Shown here: positions 25,101-37,961 of the stretch, piece by piece
How positions within the stretch are numbered: the stretch's first letter is position 1
Layout of the letters: each line of letters begins with the position of its first letter
Assembly: GCA_905250125.1 (NCBI GenBank)
Contig: CAJNOL010000815.1
Coordinates: 1 to 64,000, forward strand
Direction: 5' to 3'
From: Rotaria sordida
Lineage: Eukaryota; Rotifera; Eurotatoria; Philodinida; Philodinidae
Length of the DNA: 64,000 nt
Made by a program: the position numbers and the translations under genes
Notes under the pieces: generated by a model
Told to the model about the DNA's origin: nothing
Seen by the model: the letters and a program-made list of their open reading frames with translations, nothing else
The model's database searches: none

Positions 25101-28100
25101 GAAATGGAAATGGTGGTGGACGATTAGCACGAATTAATGGAGAATTTGCTTGACGAGGATTTTCAGATGTTGATGCTAGGAATGAAAACAAATAGAAAAG
25201 AAAAATTAAGATAACAAAAAAAAAAATTACCGAGTAATTCAGACATTTTATTTGTTGCCATTTTTGCCATATTTGTAACTACTCGACCAGCCATTGTTGA
25301 ATTAATTTCATCACCAACTTGTTGAAGTAATGAATGATTAGAAGATGTTGTACTCTCTGAGTCAGTCTATAGAATAATTCAATATAATAGAGTGAAATTT
25401 TTTATTAATTTAGATATACAAAATTGTATATGATGCTACATTGATTAGGATTAGATATTCGGATTTCGAGAGAATTCATCAAGTTCAAAACTTTAGTTTT
25501 GGATTCATTTTATTAAAACTGATGATCTGAATATTAGAGAATTGAAACAAAGTGTTCACTGTATGAAGTATAAGGATTCGGAAAGACTGACTAACAAGAT
25601 TATGTGGTCTTACAATTTATTATTTCCTTGTTGGCTCCAAGTAGAGATGACAGAAAACCTGCCGCAGCTACCATGATATTCAGAAACCTGTCCGGATCTC
25701 ATTCTTGTAATTTTATCGAACTGCAACTACTGTTACTAAGCAAATTCATGCAGTTTTACAATGTCCTCCGCAGTGTTGCGATTAGAGATGTGCGGAATCA
25801 AATTTTAGTCCTTGTATCTGTCACTGGAACCGGAACTACGAGAAAAAAAGTTGTCTTAATCGAAACTAAAGATTATTGTTAAATATTCTATGATTTTAAG
25901 CGAATTATCTTATTAATCGCTTCAATCAGAACATAATCTAAGAGAAATGATCCAAAAAAAAAGTACTAGTCGTCTACTAACGAGGGAAAGTCCTCAAGTG
26001 ATCCATGGCTTTTAAGTCGGAACTATGTATATTATGTGGGCCATAATGAGTTATGAATACTCTGAAAAAAGATCGAGTCCATGGCTTATTGCTACCGAGA
26101 TATAGCATTTTTACGATATTTTCTAAGCCCAGTGCCGTGCTCCCCTCAGGAACATAAGAAAAACTGAGTTTGGAATTGCGACTTGATACTTTGTATAGTG
26201 ACAGGCCTTTATGCGAATACTTTATTGTGAAAGTTTCAGATTTCTTGATTGTTCCTATCCTCGGATACAGTTATGATAAAAGCATGCTTGTACATCACGC
26301 ATATCCACTGGTAGATTCCGAGGTTCTTATTCCAGAATAGGAGCAATCAGAAGATCTGAAACTTTGACAATAAACTATTCTCATGGAGGTCTACCACTAC
26401 ACAAAGTTTCAAGTCGCAATTCCAAACTCAGTTTTTCTTATGTTCCAAAGGGAAGCACGGCACTGGGCTTAGAAAATATCGTAAAAATGCTGTATCTCGG
26501 TAGCAATAAGTCATGAGCCCGAATTCTTTTCAGGGTATTCATAACTCATTATGGCCTATATAATGCACATAGTCCAGACTTAAAAGTGATGGATCACTTG
26601 GGAACCTTCCCTCGTCAATAAATTGAAAAACGAGTATTGACAAATTATTTTAGATGTAGCATGAATAAATTCTGAAATAGTGTACTTCAAATTATCTCCT
26701 CTCGTACATCTCTAGTCACGATGGGCATATCTGGCTTAAAGACAATCTCTTCCTATAAGGTTTTCTATTTCATGCATTATACATTTGTTTATTCAAATGA
26801 AACAAGATCAAATTAGGTCATGTCATATTCTGTTAAAGGTGATGCTCTTCATACAGAAATTTCGCTCTATTAAACCAGAAAATGTGTAGAATAAGTATTA
26901 CAGAAGGACAAATATGATATATCTACTTTATGCAAACGTCCAGATTTTGTTGTTAATGCACTTGCAGTTGAATCATGACTATCGGTACGTGGTAGCGTTG
27001 TACGAACACGTTGACTAGAAGTTCTTTGAATTGATATATTCTTTGCACGAATTTCTGGAGGTGAACTTTGTCCTATATTATCTTCATTCGTCAATGTTTT
27101 TGTATCAAAAAGTGGTCTTAATAAAAAATTAAAAAAAAAAACGTTTTTTTTTTGTATTTCTAAAAATTGATTTTTTTTTCTTTACTTTGGAAAACTTCTT
27201 GTAACAGGTGTAATTGTTGCTGAACTTGATTTTGAATCAAGATCATGTATTGCACCTGATAGATCAGGTATAATATCATTTGTATCATTCGAAGGTGAAT
27301 TAAGTCTTGAATTAACAAGTGAATTTGAACTTGAACTTATTGTTGATTCACTCATTGATTGACTTGATTCATTTCCACTTGTATTTGGACTTGGAGTTTT
27401 ATTTGAACCACTATCAGGTATTTCTAAATCTTCTGGTGGATTATAAACAGTTGAATATTCTACACAAGCTGTTTTTTTTTGATTTTCTGGATAAGTTTTA
27501 ACAACTAAAATATTTTTTTTAAAACAAAAAAATTTTATTCGTTTTTTTTTTTGTGTTTACTTCGAATTTCTCCACATATTTCACTATTAATCATTTCCGA
27601 TACAAAATCACTTAATGATGTATAATCAGAACTTGCACTATCGTCTTCAGAATCACTTCCACTTTCATCTAAAAAATTTCAAAATAAAGATTTTTTGAAA
27701 CAAAAAAAAAAAAAAAAACTTTTCATACCTGTTTCTGTATGTTCAATATCATTTACTTTTGTATTAAATGAATGAACTGCTTGAGTAAGTGTACTATTTT
27801 CTTCAATAATTTTAAATGGTATTGATGTTAAATTTCGACTATACCATTTTGGTTTGTCACCAATAAGTGCTGGATCATAAACACCTGTTTGTACACGTAA
27901 AAATGCTACATTATCGGGACAAAGTGACCATTCAGCAAAAAATTCTACAGCCTAAAAATTAATAAATAAAAATTTTTTGAATGAAATTGATGCTTTTTTT
28001 TATGTTACTTGTGTTTTTGCTAAACGAATAATAAATGCTGATTTAACTGGTCGTGATCTTATAAAACTACTATATTGAAAAGCTACAACAGCTCGTGGAT

Positions 28101-31100
28101 GTAATCTTAATGTTCGTGTATGTTCATTAAAATTGCCAAGTATATTTGGTGAATTAAAAAATCGAACCATAGCAACACGTGTAGCTATATCAACTGAATC
28201 AACATCATTACCATATATAAATGGATTATATGCTGTTGATGGTAATGATGTAGAATTATTTGCTGTCATTAAATATGATTTATCATTGAGCATAGCATCA
28301 AAACTTTGTATTGGTTCAGGATCTATTGACATACTACTTAAAGCTTGTTTTAAATGATTACTTAAAATATTATATTCAAATTCTGGAATGTCAAAAAATG
28401 GTTCAGCTTGTCGTGGTTGTATAATCTAAGATAAACAATAAAATTATAATTATTTGGTTTTAGATATAATAAAAGATATTTATTATGTCTTAAGGCTATG
28501 ATCATAGAGTGGCCGCAAATCTTTACAATTAATATTATTTTAAAACGTCATAACTCATTTTATAAATCTATGACACTCGTCTTATGTAATTATCGTTTGC
28601 CAATAGTGATTTATTTATAAACTTAACAAACGATATGTCATAAATTCAGCGTTTAATATACATTCTTTCTTAAAAATTCTAACGGTAGAGTTTAATAATT
28701 GGTATGATTAAGGCGTGGTCGCTCGGCGAACAAATAAGAAGAGACATGGGGCGGAGCAGCCCGTCCAGCCACCGTGCTTCAAATTTTCTTCGGTAGTGTG
28801 AGTGATGCACATCTCTGCCGTATACTTATAAATGTTGAAACAGCTTATTAACAATAATTTTCTGTCAAGGGAATCTATACATCACATTAGGAATGTAAAG
28901 AAATTAACATTGAATCACTTTTATTAAACACAAATATCGTTAACAGCATATCTAAACTTACTGATTTAAATGCTTGACAGCATCGGGTCTAAAATTTTCG
29001 AACTCGAACTCAATGGGCTCTACCTCTAATAAACATCTAAATGTATAGTGACAACTAATAAAAAATTTCATTTCAACAGAAACAATTAAATAAATTATTT
29101 CTCAATCTAATTAAATTTGAGATTGAATGAAAAATAAAGATACAAACTTGATTTGCATCAAGATCAACAATCCATATATCATCAAGTTTTTTTATTAGCA
29201 TTCCTTTATAAGGAAAAAAACTTGCTGGTACACCAATTATAAACGGTGTTGGAATAAGTAAAAGCTATAATACATTTAGAAAAAAAAAAAAATTTTATTT
29301 GTGTTATAAAAATCATATTTTTTTTTTTCTACTAACTTGTTCGGCACCCGTCATACATGTTGGTAATAATGGTATAACAGGAAACATATATTCAAGTGGA
29401 TAAAGTAATGCAACAAATGCCAAAACGCTCATGGTCAATGCATTATAATCACGAGATTGAAATACAACCTAATTTTAGAAAACAAAAAATTGTTTTTTGT
29501 TTTGTCTTGTAACAGATGGTCCATAAATAATAGTACAATTTGCATTTTCGTGTTTTTCTTGATCAGCTTCCATTATAGAAACTTTTGCATAGCCTCAAAA
29601 CATTCTCCTTTGATTCTCTACAAAATTATATTAGAAGATTTCATATAAAAAGTGGCCGAATAAATATTGCGCTTGTTCAACTAGGGAGTTTGTTTTCTGA
29701 TTATTAGAAAAACATAAAACATATCTACGAGTGTTTCTGAGTGCAATTAATGGAGTTCTTTCTCATGATATACCGTGAAGGTTATTTCAATCAAGCATGA
29801 TAACACAGAGATTTTTTTTCTTGAAACTCGATCGAAGACAAACAAAATTAGACTTATACAGAGTTATATTTTCATCATAAGCATTCAGTATCACGTACAA
29901 ATCATTTCTATTCAAACTAAACTTAAAAGATTATGTTTTAGTGAACTTTTATGCTAGGTTCTGAGTGTCTCAAAACTGTAAATCATAATGTTTGTAAATT
30001 TTCGAAAAACACAACATTTTTTTCTGAGCTGCAAATATTGATGTGAAAATTGTTTGAATATGTATGGAATAAAAATTTGTCCTTATTTATGAATAATTAA
30101 CTTTCTGATATTACCTTATTTTCTAACATGATTAATGTTAAAACTCGTATACATAAATCTACACCAAGTAATTCAAGAGGTAGATGAAGAGGAAAATCTA
30201 CAAGTGAAAATCTTGTATGATCAGGTAAAGCAAATAACATTGGTGGTTCATTCGGTAATGTTTCAATCTAAATAAAATAAAATTTAAAAAAAAAACAAAA
30301 CTATTTTATTTTTTTTACCAAAATTTTTGTTTTTCCTGGTATAGAAACTGGTGCACTTAGTAAACGTAACATCCATGTTTCAATTTCTCGTACTTCATGA
30401 CCAACTAAATTCGATGTACATTCACATGCTTGACCTGTTAATACACCCCAAACTGTTTCTCTATTAAAAAAAAATGTATATATATATGAATATAGATTAT
30501 AAATAAAATCTTTTCTTTTTTTGACATTCTAACCTAGACATTCCTTTTGATGCACCTGTGCGTTTTGCACTTGATCGTTCATTACAAGCATCAATTATTG
30601 TTTTTAATGTTACAAGACATTCTCGAAAACGTGTAAAAAATGGATGATGACTTATAAGACAAATAGATGTTAATGTATTATTTCTTAAACGTCGTTTACG
30701 TTTATGTTCTTTATTATCTACTTCATCATTATTAGTTATTGATGTTAAATGAGTTGTATCATCAGATGAATTAGTTTGATTAATTTTTTCTTGATTTTGA
30801 TTATGTATTGAACATGTACGTCGAGAAAAATGTCGATAAAAATTTACACATATACCAAAACGTTGTCGATTAGAATCTTTTTCGGTTAATGTAAATACAA
30901 ATGATGTTAATTGACGAAATGCTGTACGTTGATGACCTGTATTAATACAACCTTCAGGTTGACAAAAAAAAATAACATCTGGTGGTAATGCAAAATCTTT
31001 ATGATCTTCTAATGGATAACGACGAAGTAATTCAGGTGTTTGTGTTACATGATTATATTTATTTGGATGTCGACAACCAACTATAATCACATAATCAACA

Positions 31101-31138
31101 AGACGTGGAGAAAAATAACGTTTTGTTTGTTCACACAT
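19158..31138 (-). CDS. MADD: MADD / Rab3 GDP-GTP exchange protein (DENN domain), about 26 exons
   Basis: Activates Rab3 and Rab27 on secretory vesicles. Exon 1 (31138 to about 30534) carries the uDENN domain: [42 protein letters not shown]. Further exons carry [10 protein letters not shown] (about 30460), [19 protein letters not shown] (30.2 kb), [20 protein letters not shown] (29.4 kb), and the dDENN piece [20 protein letters not shown] (28.2 kb). Low-complexity Ser-rich exons follow (27.6-26.9 kb), then [20 protein letters not shown] (25.0 kb), [15 protein letters not shown] and a Gln run (24.6-24.4 kb), [16 protein letters not shown] (21.3 kb), [20 protein letters not shown] (21.1 kb), [13 protein letters not shown] (20.6 kb), GELGGEF-like and KIRKCTT pieces (20.3-20.1 kb), and a last exon with [16 protein letters not shown]. 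Order and content follow human MADD from end to end. Introns are mostly 50-70 bp; five exceed 500 bp. The exact joins of the last two exons are unsure. Confidence 0.92.
21425..23196 (-). other. Large MADD intron (about 1.8 kb)
   Basis: It separates the Ser-rich region from the [10 protein letters not shown] exon. It contains AGAAGATCC/GGATCTTCT motifs in both orientations (near 22785, 22840 and 23060) but no clear full element or ORF. Confidence 0.6.
24405..24465 (-). repeat. Polyglutamine-coding trinucleotide run in MADD
   Basis: A CAA/CAG run encoding about 17 Gln after STIIPTQ in the linker downstream of the GLGGMAS exon. The CAA/CAG mixture should limit expansion. Confidence 0.85.
25975..26625. 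repeat. Long inverted repeat inside a MADD intron
   Basis: Arms of about 290 bp with a loop of about 70 bp. The outer ends read AACGAGGGAAAGTCCTCAAG and CTTGGGAACCTTCCCTCGT. Inner matches include GAAAGTTTCAGAT against ATCTGAAACTTTG, and TAAGCCCAGTGCCGTGCT against AGCACGGCACTGGGCTTA. No transposase is present. A diverged family member lies at 63271-63840. It sits in the 1.5 kb intron between about 25375 and 26930. Confidence 0.85.
28430..29149 (-). other. MADD intron of about 720 bp
   Basis: It holds a more GC-rich patch at 28710-28810 (GGCGTGGTCGCTCGGCG, GGGGCGGAGCAGCCCG) that stands out from the AT-rich background. It could be a short mobile element, but I see no tRNA-like promoter boxes that convince me. 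Confidence 0.45.
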
Positions 31139-32484
31139 TATATGTGATACTAATCATTAGATCTAAAACATAAATAATAATGATGCATATGTCTGTATTA
31201 ATTATTTTCGATGCAAGCCAAATAAAATGCAAAACAGAATGAAGAAAAAAAAAAGACCTCTTGACTGACAGAAATATACATAAGAGTATCAGTTTTTCTA
31301 TTCTGTCTCTAGTAAGAGAAGGATGATTATGGTGGTGTGCGACAGACGTTTGTAGAGACACTTGTTCGCTTAAGCATACAGTAGAACACAGGAAAGCAAT
31401 GTTTTACTACATTAAAAAAATAGAAGTAGGGAGAATAAAAAAAAAAGAAACTGAAAGAACGAAGAAAAAAGAGAGAAAGATGATTCTTGCTATAAATGAT
31501 AATACTATTCGTCAATCAATATTAGGATAATGTTTAATGAAGAAAAAAAAATCCATGAGTTGTTCCCTAGACAGATGTTTGCGTGACGCATGTGCACTCC
31601 CAACATGTTTTCTCCGACGGCACTTTACTAGAATTTCTAGCAATCAAAAATCAATTAGAAATGCACCGGAATACGATATAGACATAACCATCACCCCTCT
31701 CACCTTTGCCCTACTATCAGGAGAATAATATTTGAATTACCTAACTAGAAATAATAATTTAAATTTAGTATACAAATTTTTTTTTCATCAAGAAATACTA
31801 TCAAATTGACATAGATCATATTTCACATCTGTAGTTGACACACAAAAAAATCTTTTCTTTTTTGTCTATCTCATAACTAATCCTTATTTGATTATTTCTT
31901 TTTTAAAGGAATAATGTATACGACAAGGTTTAAATCTAAGGTAAACGAAATATTGAATTTATAAATTCAATTACGCATAAACTATAAGTAGCTAAAATAA
32001 ATATTAAAGGTAAAATTAATAATCAAAATAATTGTTTTTTTTTTTGTCTATTCTATGTCTTATCATATTTAATATAATCAATTGGATTTTATGGTTCATC
32101 CCAATTTTGTCTCTGCATGGAATAATGATAACCATTCAATTGGTACGACATCTGGCAAATTATTAACATTATGTTCAGGTAGACACGAGTTTTTTTTTGT
32201 AATCTTCTCGTAATATATTAAACTTTCCGTGTTGTAACAGCAAAATCGTCAATTTGTTACAAAGAATTTCTTCTTTGAAGTGCCACTGACGATTTTATTA
32301 CATACGAATCGTACAAGATGTCAGAATTAGTAGAATGGGTTAATAAAAAACAAAAAATAAACATATTTATATCTAAAGAAAGAAATGAAATAATAAATTG
32401 TTTTAGTTTGAGTTACATAAAAAAAAAAAAAGTGTTTATTCAAAGAAAAAAGAGAGAGAGAGAAAGCACCATCATATTTCGTTT
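31139..32484. other. Intergenic stretch between MADD 5' end and RBX1 3' end
   Basis: Contains the MADD promoter side and the RBX1 3' untranslated region. The 63-codon open frame at 31537-31728 has no family resemblance. A short inverted pair (TTTGTTACAAAGAATTTCTT region near 32250) is the only other structure. Confidence 0.5.
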
Positions 32485-32908
<424 letters not shown>

Positions 32909-33241
32909 TTATTTAAATTTCGATTACTAATTAAAAATATCTATTATTAAAGAAGAAAATTGAATAAAACAAAAGAAAAAAAACATGATCGTATTTCTTA
33001 GAAGAAAGAGGAAAATTTAAATATATAATCACAATAGAAAAAGAAAACAAAAAGAAATAAACACAAACAAGAAGAAAAGAAAAAATGATATTTTAATTCG
33101 TCCGTTTTCAACCAATCAATGAAAGAGTAACAGACAACATAAATAATTTTTGTAATTCATTCATTCTCTCACCTCCCATTGTCAATCGATTATTTTTCGA
33201 AGATTTCGTAGTTTGTGAGTAAGTTTAGAAAAATAAATTCA
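32909..33241. promoter_or_regulatory. Divergent promoter region between RBX1 and the SDR gene
   Basis: 333 bp separate the start codons of two oppositely oriented genes. It is A-rich on the RBX1 side; no clear TATA box or other motif stands out. Confidence 0.5.
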
Positions 33242-33967
33242 ATGGCAACAAATGATAATAAAAAAATTGTTTTAATTACTGGTGCTAATAAAGGAATTGG
33301 TTTTGAAGTTGCACGCCAGCTGGCACAAAAGGGTTTTCAAGTATTACTTGGTTCTCGTGATGAACAACGAGGAAAAAAAGCTGTTGAACAACTTCTATCT
33401 GAAAATCTTTCTGTATCATTAATTCAAATTGATGTTACTAATCAAACATCAATTGATGCAGCTGTTAATGAAATTACAAATAAATATGGTTATTTAGATA
33501 TACTTATTAATAATAGTGGTATTTATATTAAAGAACCACGTCCAAGTCAATTAACTTTAGATATATTTCAAGATAATTTTAATGTTAATTTTTTTGGTGC
33601 ATTTTTTGTAACAAAATCATTTTTACCATTAATTCGAAAATCATTATCAGGACGTATTGTTAATGTTACAAGTGCACTTGGTTCAATTTATTTTCATGAA
33701 ACATGTAAACAATCATATTTTCATTTAGCATATAGTGCATCAAAAGCATCATTAAATATGTTTACATATCAATTAGCACAAGAATTAAAAAATACAAATA
33801 TAAAAGTTAATACATGTACACCTGGTTTAACAGCAACAGAATTGACAAATTTTCATGGTCATTCAGTTGAAATTGGTGCAAAATCAACTGTTTTCTTAGC
33901 AACATTACCTGATGATGGACCAACAGGAAAATATTTTAATGAAAATTGTCAAGAAGAAAAATGGTAA
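33242..33967 (+). CDS. Short-chain dehydrogenase/reductase, intronless
   Basis: A 241-residue NAD(P)-dependent oxidoreductase of the classical SDR family. Visible motifs: cofactor-binding TGANKGIG at the N-terminus, SRDEQRGK after the second strand (favours NADPH), NNSGIY (the NNAG position), catalytic Ser in VTSALGS, YSASK active site, and TPGL after it. The start is the ATG at 33242 (MATNDNKK); the in-frame sequence upstream has no ATG. The form resembles plant and bacterial carbonyl reductases rather than the human CBR1 layout, because the segment between the active-site Ser and Tyr is short. The next gene downstream is a different SDR, so this is not a simple tandem duplicate. Substrate unknown. 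Confidence 0.9.
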   Translation: MATNDNKKIVLITGANKGIGFEVARQLAQKGFQVLLGSRDEQRGKKAVEQLLSENLSVSLIQIDVTNQTSIDAAVNEITNKYGYLDILINNSGIYIKEPRPSQLTLDIFQDNFNVNFFGAFFVTKSFLPLIRKSLSGRIVNVTSALGSIYFHETCKQSYFHLAYSASKASLNMFTYQLAQELKNTNIKVNTCTPGLTATELTNFHGHSVEIGAKSTVFLATLPDDGPTGKYFNENCQEEKW

Positions 33968-34202
33968 TGGGAATATTTAAAAATTTCAGACAGTCTTGCC
34001 TTTTTTTTTTCGTAACTATAATGGAAATGGCTGATATATATATATATATCTATGTATGTTTTACGTGCAATATTTTATTCTCATTTTAATGCATTCCATT
34101 TAATCTAGTCAAGCTTTTTATCTGATAAAAATATTGATGTATAATTTTAGATTAATTAAAGTTTTCCTTTTTTTTAAACAACGAAAAAATTAATAAAACG
34201 AA

Positions 34203-37200
34203 ATGAACAAAAAAGTAGCTGTAGTAAGTAGAGATAACAGATTTTTTTTTTGTATTAGAAATTTGATTTGCTTTGTCTTTTTAATTTAAGGTTACTGGAG
34301 CAAATAGAGGCATAGGTTACGCAATTGTAGATAAACTTTGTTCGATGTTCGATGGGATTATTTATTTAACTGGTAAGTAAATTCAATATTTTTTTTTTTT
34401 GTTAATATGATAGATATAGAGAGAGAATGATTAATATTATCGATATTTCTTATTATTAATTTTGTCCTTGATAGATTTTAATTGATTGTGTAAAATAGAT
34501 TTGTTTGGTATTGTATAGATGATAAAATTCACATGCAACCTTATGACGTAGGAGTCAAAATAAAATTGACTTTCCTGTTCTGTTATTCTTTAAACGATTC
34601 GTTAATGCATGTAAAATTTGCACTGAATTTGACCTATTTTTGATGACATTGACAAAACATTTCAATGGTTGAAATTGATAATTAAATGATAAGTTTATAT
34701 GAATTTTTAAGGTTTCTACGATTGATCTGACCTTGATTGGATAATCATTTTTTATGTTTATTTGAATATCTGTTTACACAGTGTAATCGTAATAATTTCT
34801 ATTTTGTTTAGCACGTGATGAAGAACTCGGTTTAAAAGCAGTTAAACAACTTCAAACAACAAATCCAGAGAGTGAAAAAAAAGTAAAATTTCATCAATTA
34901 GATATAACAAATGTTGAAAGTATTCATCGACTTGCTGAACATATTAAAAAAACTCATGGGGGATTAGATATTCTCATAAATAATGCAGCTATAGCTTTTA
35001 AAGTAATTAAAATGTGATTTATGAGTTAGTTAAGAATAATCTTTTTTTTTTTAATAGTCAAATGATATTACTCCATTTGGTGATCAAGCTGAAATAACAG
35101 CTCAGACGAATTTTTTTGGTACGATTAATGTTTGTAATGCTTTATTTCCACTTCTACGAGATCATGCACGGTTTGTTGTCTTGTTACATTCTTTTTTTTT
35201 TCTTTTAATATATTTAATCATAATTACAAAAAAACATTGTTTTTATAGTATTGTCAATATCTCAAGTCGAGCTGGAATGCTTGATTCGATAAAAAATCCT
35301 GAAATACGTCAAAATCTAATTGCACCTACAGCAACAATTGAATCTGTATCCGATATTCTTAACGATTTCATAAAGTAAAATCTTCAGAAAAAAAAACGAA
35401 AAGACAAATCTTTTTTAAAAGAACATCATCTGATAAGTTCGTAAATCTGCCATATGCGTAGATTTCACTTTCAATAGGTTAGAAGGATAGAACATGAAAT
35501 TCTACACACTTCTGTCTTTTTAATTGAATGCAAATAAAAAAACATTTTTCAAGAGTAGTGTATTGCCTTTGGATGTTTCGATTAATAACTATGATGCCTA
35601 TAATTTTTTCTTGTATGAATCTAATAAGAACAATAAAAGCGTAGATGGCGACGCAGTTTATTATGCTTTGCCAAATGACATACTAATCATATTTACTTTA
35701 ATTTCCTCTTAATTTATGCAGAGTTGAATGAGTACAATATCACATCTGCATAATCCTACATAATCTAAAACATAAGTTAATGATAAACATGATTATTATA
35801 TAGTTTTGTAGAGGATAAAAAATTGTATCGACCTACGCTTTTGCTTTTCTTATTAGATTCATAAAAGAAAAGATCATAGGCATCATAGTTATTAAGCAAA
35901 ATATCTAAAAGTAATACATCCTCTGAAACAACTGAGTCCTCGAAAAATTGTTTTTTTTTGCATTCAACCAAAACAAAAAAAAAGAAAAAAGAGAAATGTG
36001 CAGAATTTCACACTCTATCTTTCTATCTTATTGACAGTGAAACCTCGGGAATAACAGATTTACGACCTTATCCAAGGGTGCTCTTTACAGTACTGATACA
36101 ATATATAAGACCAACATATTTTCAATTTTTTTTTCTACGATATCAACCATATAATTAAATGGTCGATGGATTTCTCTATCAACTGCATCCCATACCGAAA
36201 TTTTTTTTTTTTTCGAGAATATCATCTTAAAGAGCACAAAATTCTGAATAAAAATGAGGGATTGTCAAGGGAGAAAAAGCTGATTGTCAATGATTGTCTT
36301 TGATTGCTCTCTATTTTTTCATCATCAGATAAAGAATTCAGATTGTTTCTGAATAAACTTCTCATTGTCATCACTAAACAGGATGACAATCATGATTTTG
36401 ATCAAGTCTAATGTTCAGAAGGGAAAGCTGATATTCTGCTAGCTAAGATTACCAATGATTGCTAATGCTTGTAAATAATTTCTTTTTGTTTTTTGATTAT
36501 GAGATAATGCACTCTGGTTGCATCTGATACTACTTTTAATTTCCATCATTCAGCACAATGACAATCATGCTGCAGTGAGGAACTAATGCCCTGATTGCTT
36601 TAATTGCAATCAGCTTTTTTCTCCTCGGGGATTGTTGCATTTTCTACGACCACCTTCACCTAAAAACTTATAAGCATTACAAAAAAAATGCGTTTTTAGC
36701 AATGCTATGATAAATTTCACTTTTTGATGCTTATAACTTTTCAAGGAAAGGTTGTCGGAAATGTGACAATCCTTCATTTTGTTCAGAATTTTATGCCCTT
36801 TAAGGCAGTACTCTTAAAAACTAATTTCCACGCAGTCTTCGATGTCTTGAAAATCGCCATTTTGGGTTTTCTAGAAATCTTTCTTTTGTAATCCATCTAT
36901 GAAATTTCAACATAGGAAACTCATCTGCTATTTAAATTTGAGTTAAACATTTGATATCATAGAAAAAAAAAATTAAAATTACATTGGTCTTATACTTTTG
37001 AACTAATATTATAATTTCAAAATTTACTTTCTTTTTCTTTTTTTTCTCTATAGAAAAGCAAAACAAAATTCTCATCAAGATGATGGCTATCCAAATTCAT
37101 CTTATGGTATGAGTAAAATTGCTTTAACAGCTGCAACAATGATTCAACAGCGAGTTTTTGATGAAAAATCAGATAAAGACATTGTTGTAAATGCTTGTTG

Positions 37201-37360
37201 TCCTGGCTATGTTAATACCGATATGACATCAAGAAGAGGTGCAGGTACACCAGAACAAGGTGCTGATACTCCAGTTTATCTGGCTACACTTGAACCTAAT
37301 ATAAAATCACCACGAGGAGAATTTGTTGCTGAAAGAAGAATTCTTAAATGGAAAAGTTAA
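34203..37360 (+). CDS. Carbonyl reductase (CBR1-like SDR), 6 exons
   Basis: NADPH-dependent reductase of aldehydes, ketones and quinones. Exons: 34203-34223, 34291-34372, 34812-35002, 35058-35170, 35249-35374, 37054-37360, all with matching phase. Motifs in order: VTGANRGIGYAI, TARDEELG, HQLDI, INNAAIAFK, a NFFGTINVCNALFPLL helix, VNISSRAGML with the catalytic Ser, a long insert before YGMSK (the feature typical of CBR1), then CPGYVNTDM and a GADTPVYLATL tail. About 280 residues, as in human CBR1. The first exon codes only MNKKVAV. The last intron is about 1.7 kb because two foldback elements have inserted in it. Confidence 0.92.
35455..36050. repeat. Foldback element 1 in the last CBR1-like intron
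   Basis: Arms of about 190 bp: the left begins GATTTCACTTTCAATAGG and the right ends with its complement near GACAGTGAAACC. The most conserved block is AATAACTATGATGCCTAT. Both arms happen to be open in mirror frames and read NNYDAY..F.YESNK, which is a by-product of the inversion. No gene. Confidence 0.82.
36225..36815. repeat. Foldback element 2 in the last CBR1-like intron
   Basis: Outer ends CTTAAAGAGCACAAAATTCTG and CAGAATTTTATGCCCTTTAAG pair, and GGATTGTCA/TGACAATCC follow. The inner AAAAAGCTGATTG pairs with CAATCAGCTTTTT, with extra sequence inserted in the right arm. It also has several GATTGTC repeats. Confidence 0.7.
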
Positions 37361-37682
37361 ATTTTTCTTTTTCTTGTTCCTTTTTCTTGTATAGCGAAGA
37401 ATACATAAATGTACGCATAATTATTTTAGAATATTCAAGTTGATTGTAATGTTTTTCTTTTAGTTGGCCTGTGCGCATTACTCGAGCTATGCATTTTCTT
37501 ATCCTGTGAAAATCGTTAGGGTCATTTAGTCAGTCTATTTTTGCAATCTTAAAAGAAAATAAATAAAAAATAAACACCAACAACTTTATATAAATATTAA
37601 AAAAAAAATCTTTTTATTTAATATGAATTTTTGTCGTCATATTGATGAATTAATAAAGGAAAATAAATTTATTAAATTCTAG

Positions 37683-37961
37683 ATGTCTGATAATCGGACA
37701 ACACATATTGATGAATATTTACCAATACAAGGTTTACTTTATTTTGATGAACAACTTAAATATGTTATATCAAAACCAAAAATTATGCCATTAAAATCTT
37801 TAACATTAGAAAAGGTTTGTTCATATATTTATTTATTTTTTTTTTAGAGATATTATTCAATTTTTATTTATTTATTTTAGTTAGAGACATTACAAAATGA
37901 AGCACAAGAAAAATTAAAACAACAAGAAAAACTTGGAATAGATTTTCAATCGACTGAATGA
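37683..37961 (+). CDS. BBIP1: BBSome-interacting protein 1 (BBIP1/BBIP10)
   Basis: A small subunit of the BBSome, the coat complex that moves membrane proteins in and out of cilia; its human homologue is also linked to tubulin acetylation. Two exons, 37683-37814 and 37881-37961, give 70 residues. The family core is clear: EYLPIQGLLYFDEQL, then KPKIMPLKSLTLEK | LETLQNEAQEKLKQQEK, matching the human order of LPKQGPLFVEDI and KPKLLPLKSLTLEKLE. The splice lies exactly at SLTLEK|LE. It is slightly shorter than human (92) because the N-terminus is short. It lies 322 bp downstream of the CBR1-like gene in the same orientation. Confidence 0.9.

Noticed and set aside
25604-25882. A 92-codon open frame on the plus strand
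   Set aside because: It lies inside a MADD intron, has no splice context or family resemblance.
28710-28810. A tRNA gene or tRNA-derived SINE in the GC-rich patch of a MADD intron
   Set aside because: GGCGTGGTCGCTCGG hinted at an A-box, but no B-box at the right distance or cloverleaf could be drawn by eye.
32909-33241. A CRISPR array, operon or bacterial-type regulatory site in this or any other part of the window
   Set aside because: The window is eukaryotic with spliced genes; no direct-repeat/spacer array, riboswitch or ribosome-binding pattern was found.
35524-35971. Two similar 62-64 codon proteins on opposite strands
   Set aside because: They are mirror translations of the two arms of one inverted repeat within an intron, not a duplicated gene.
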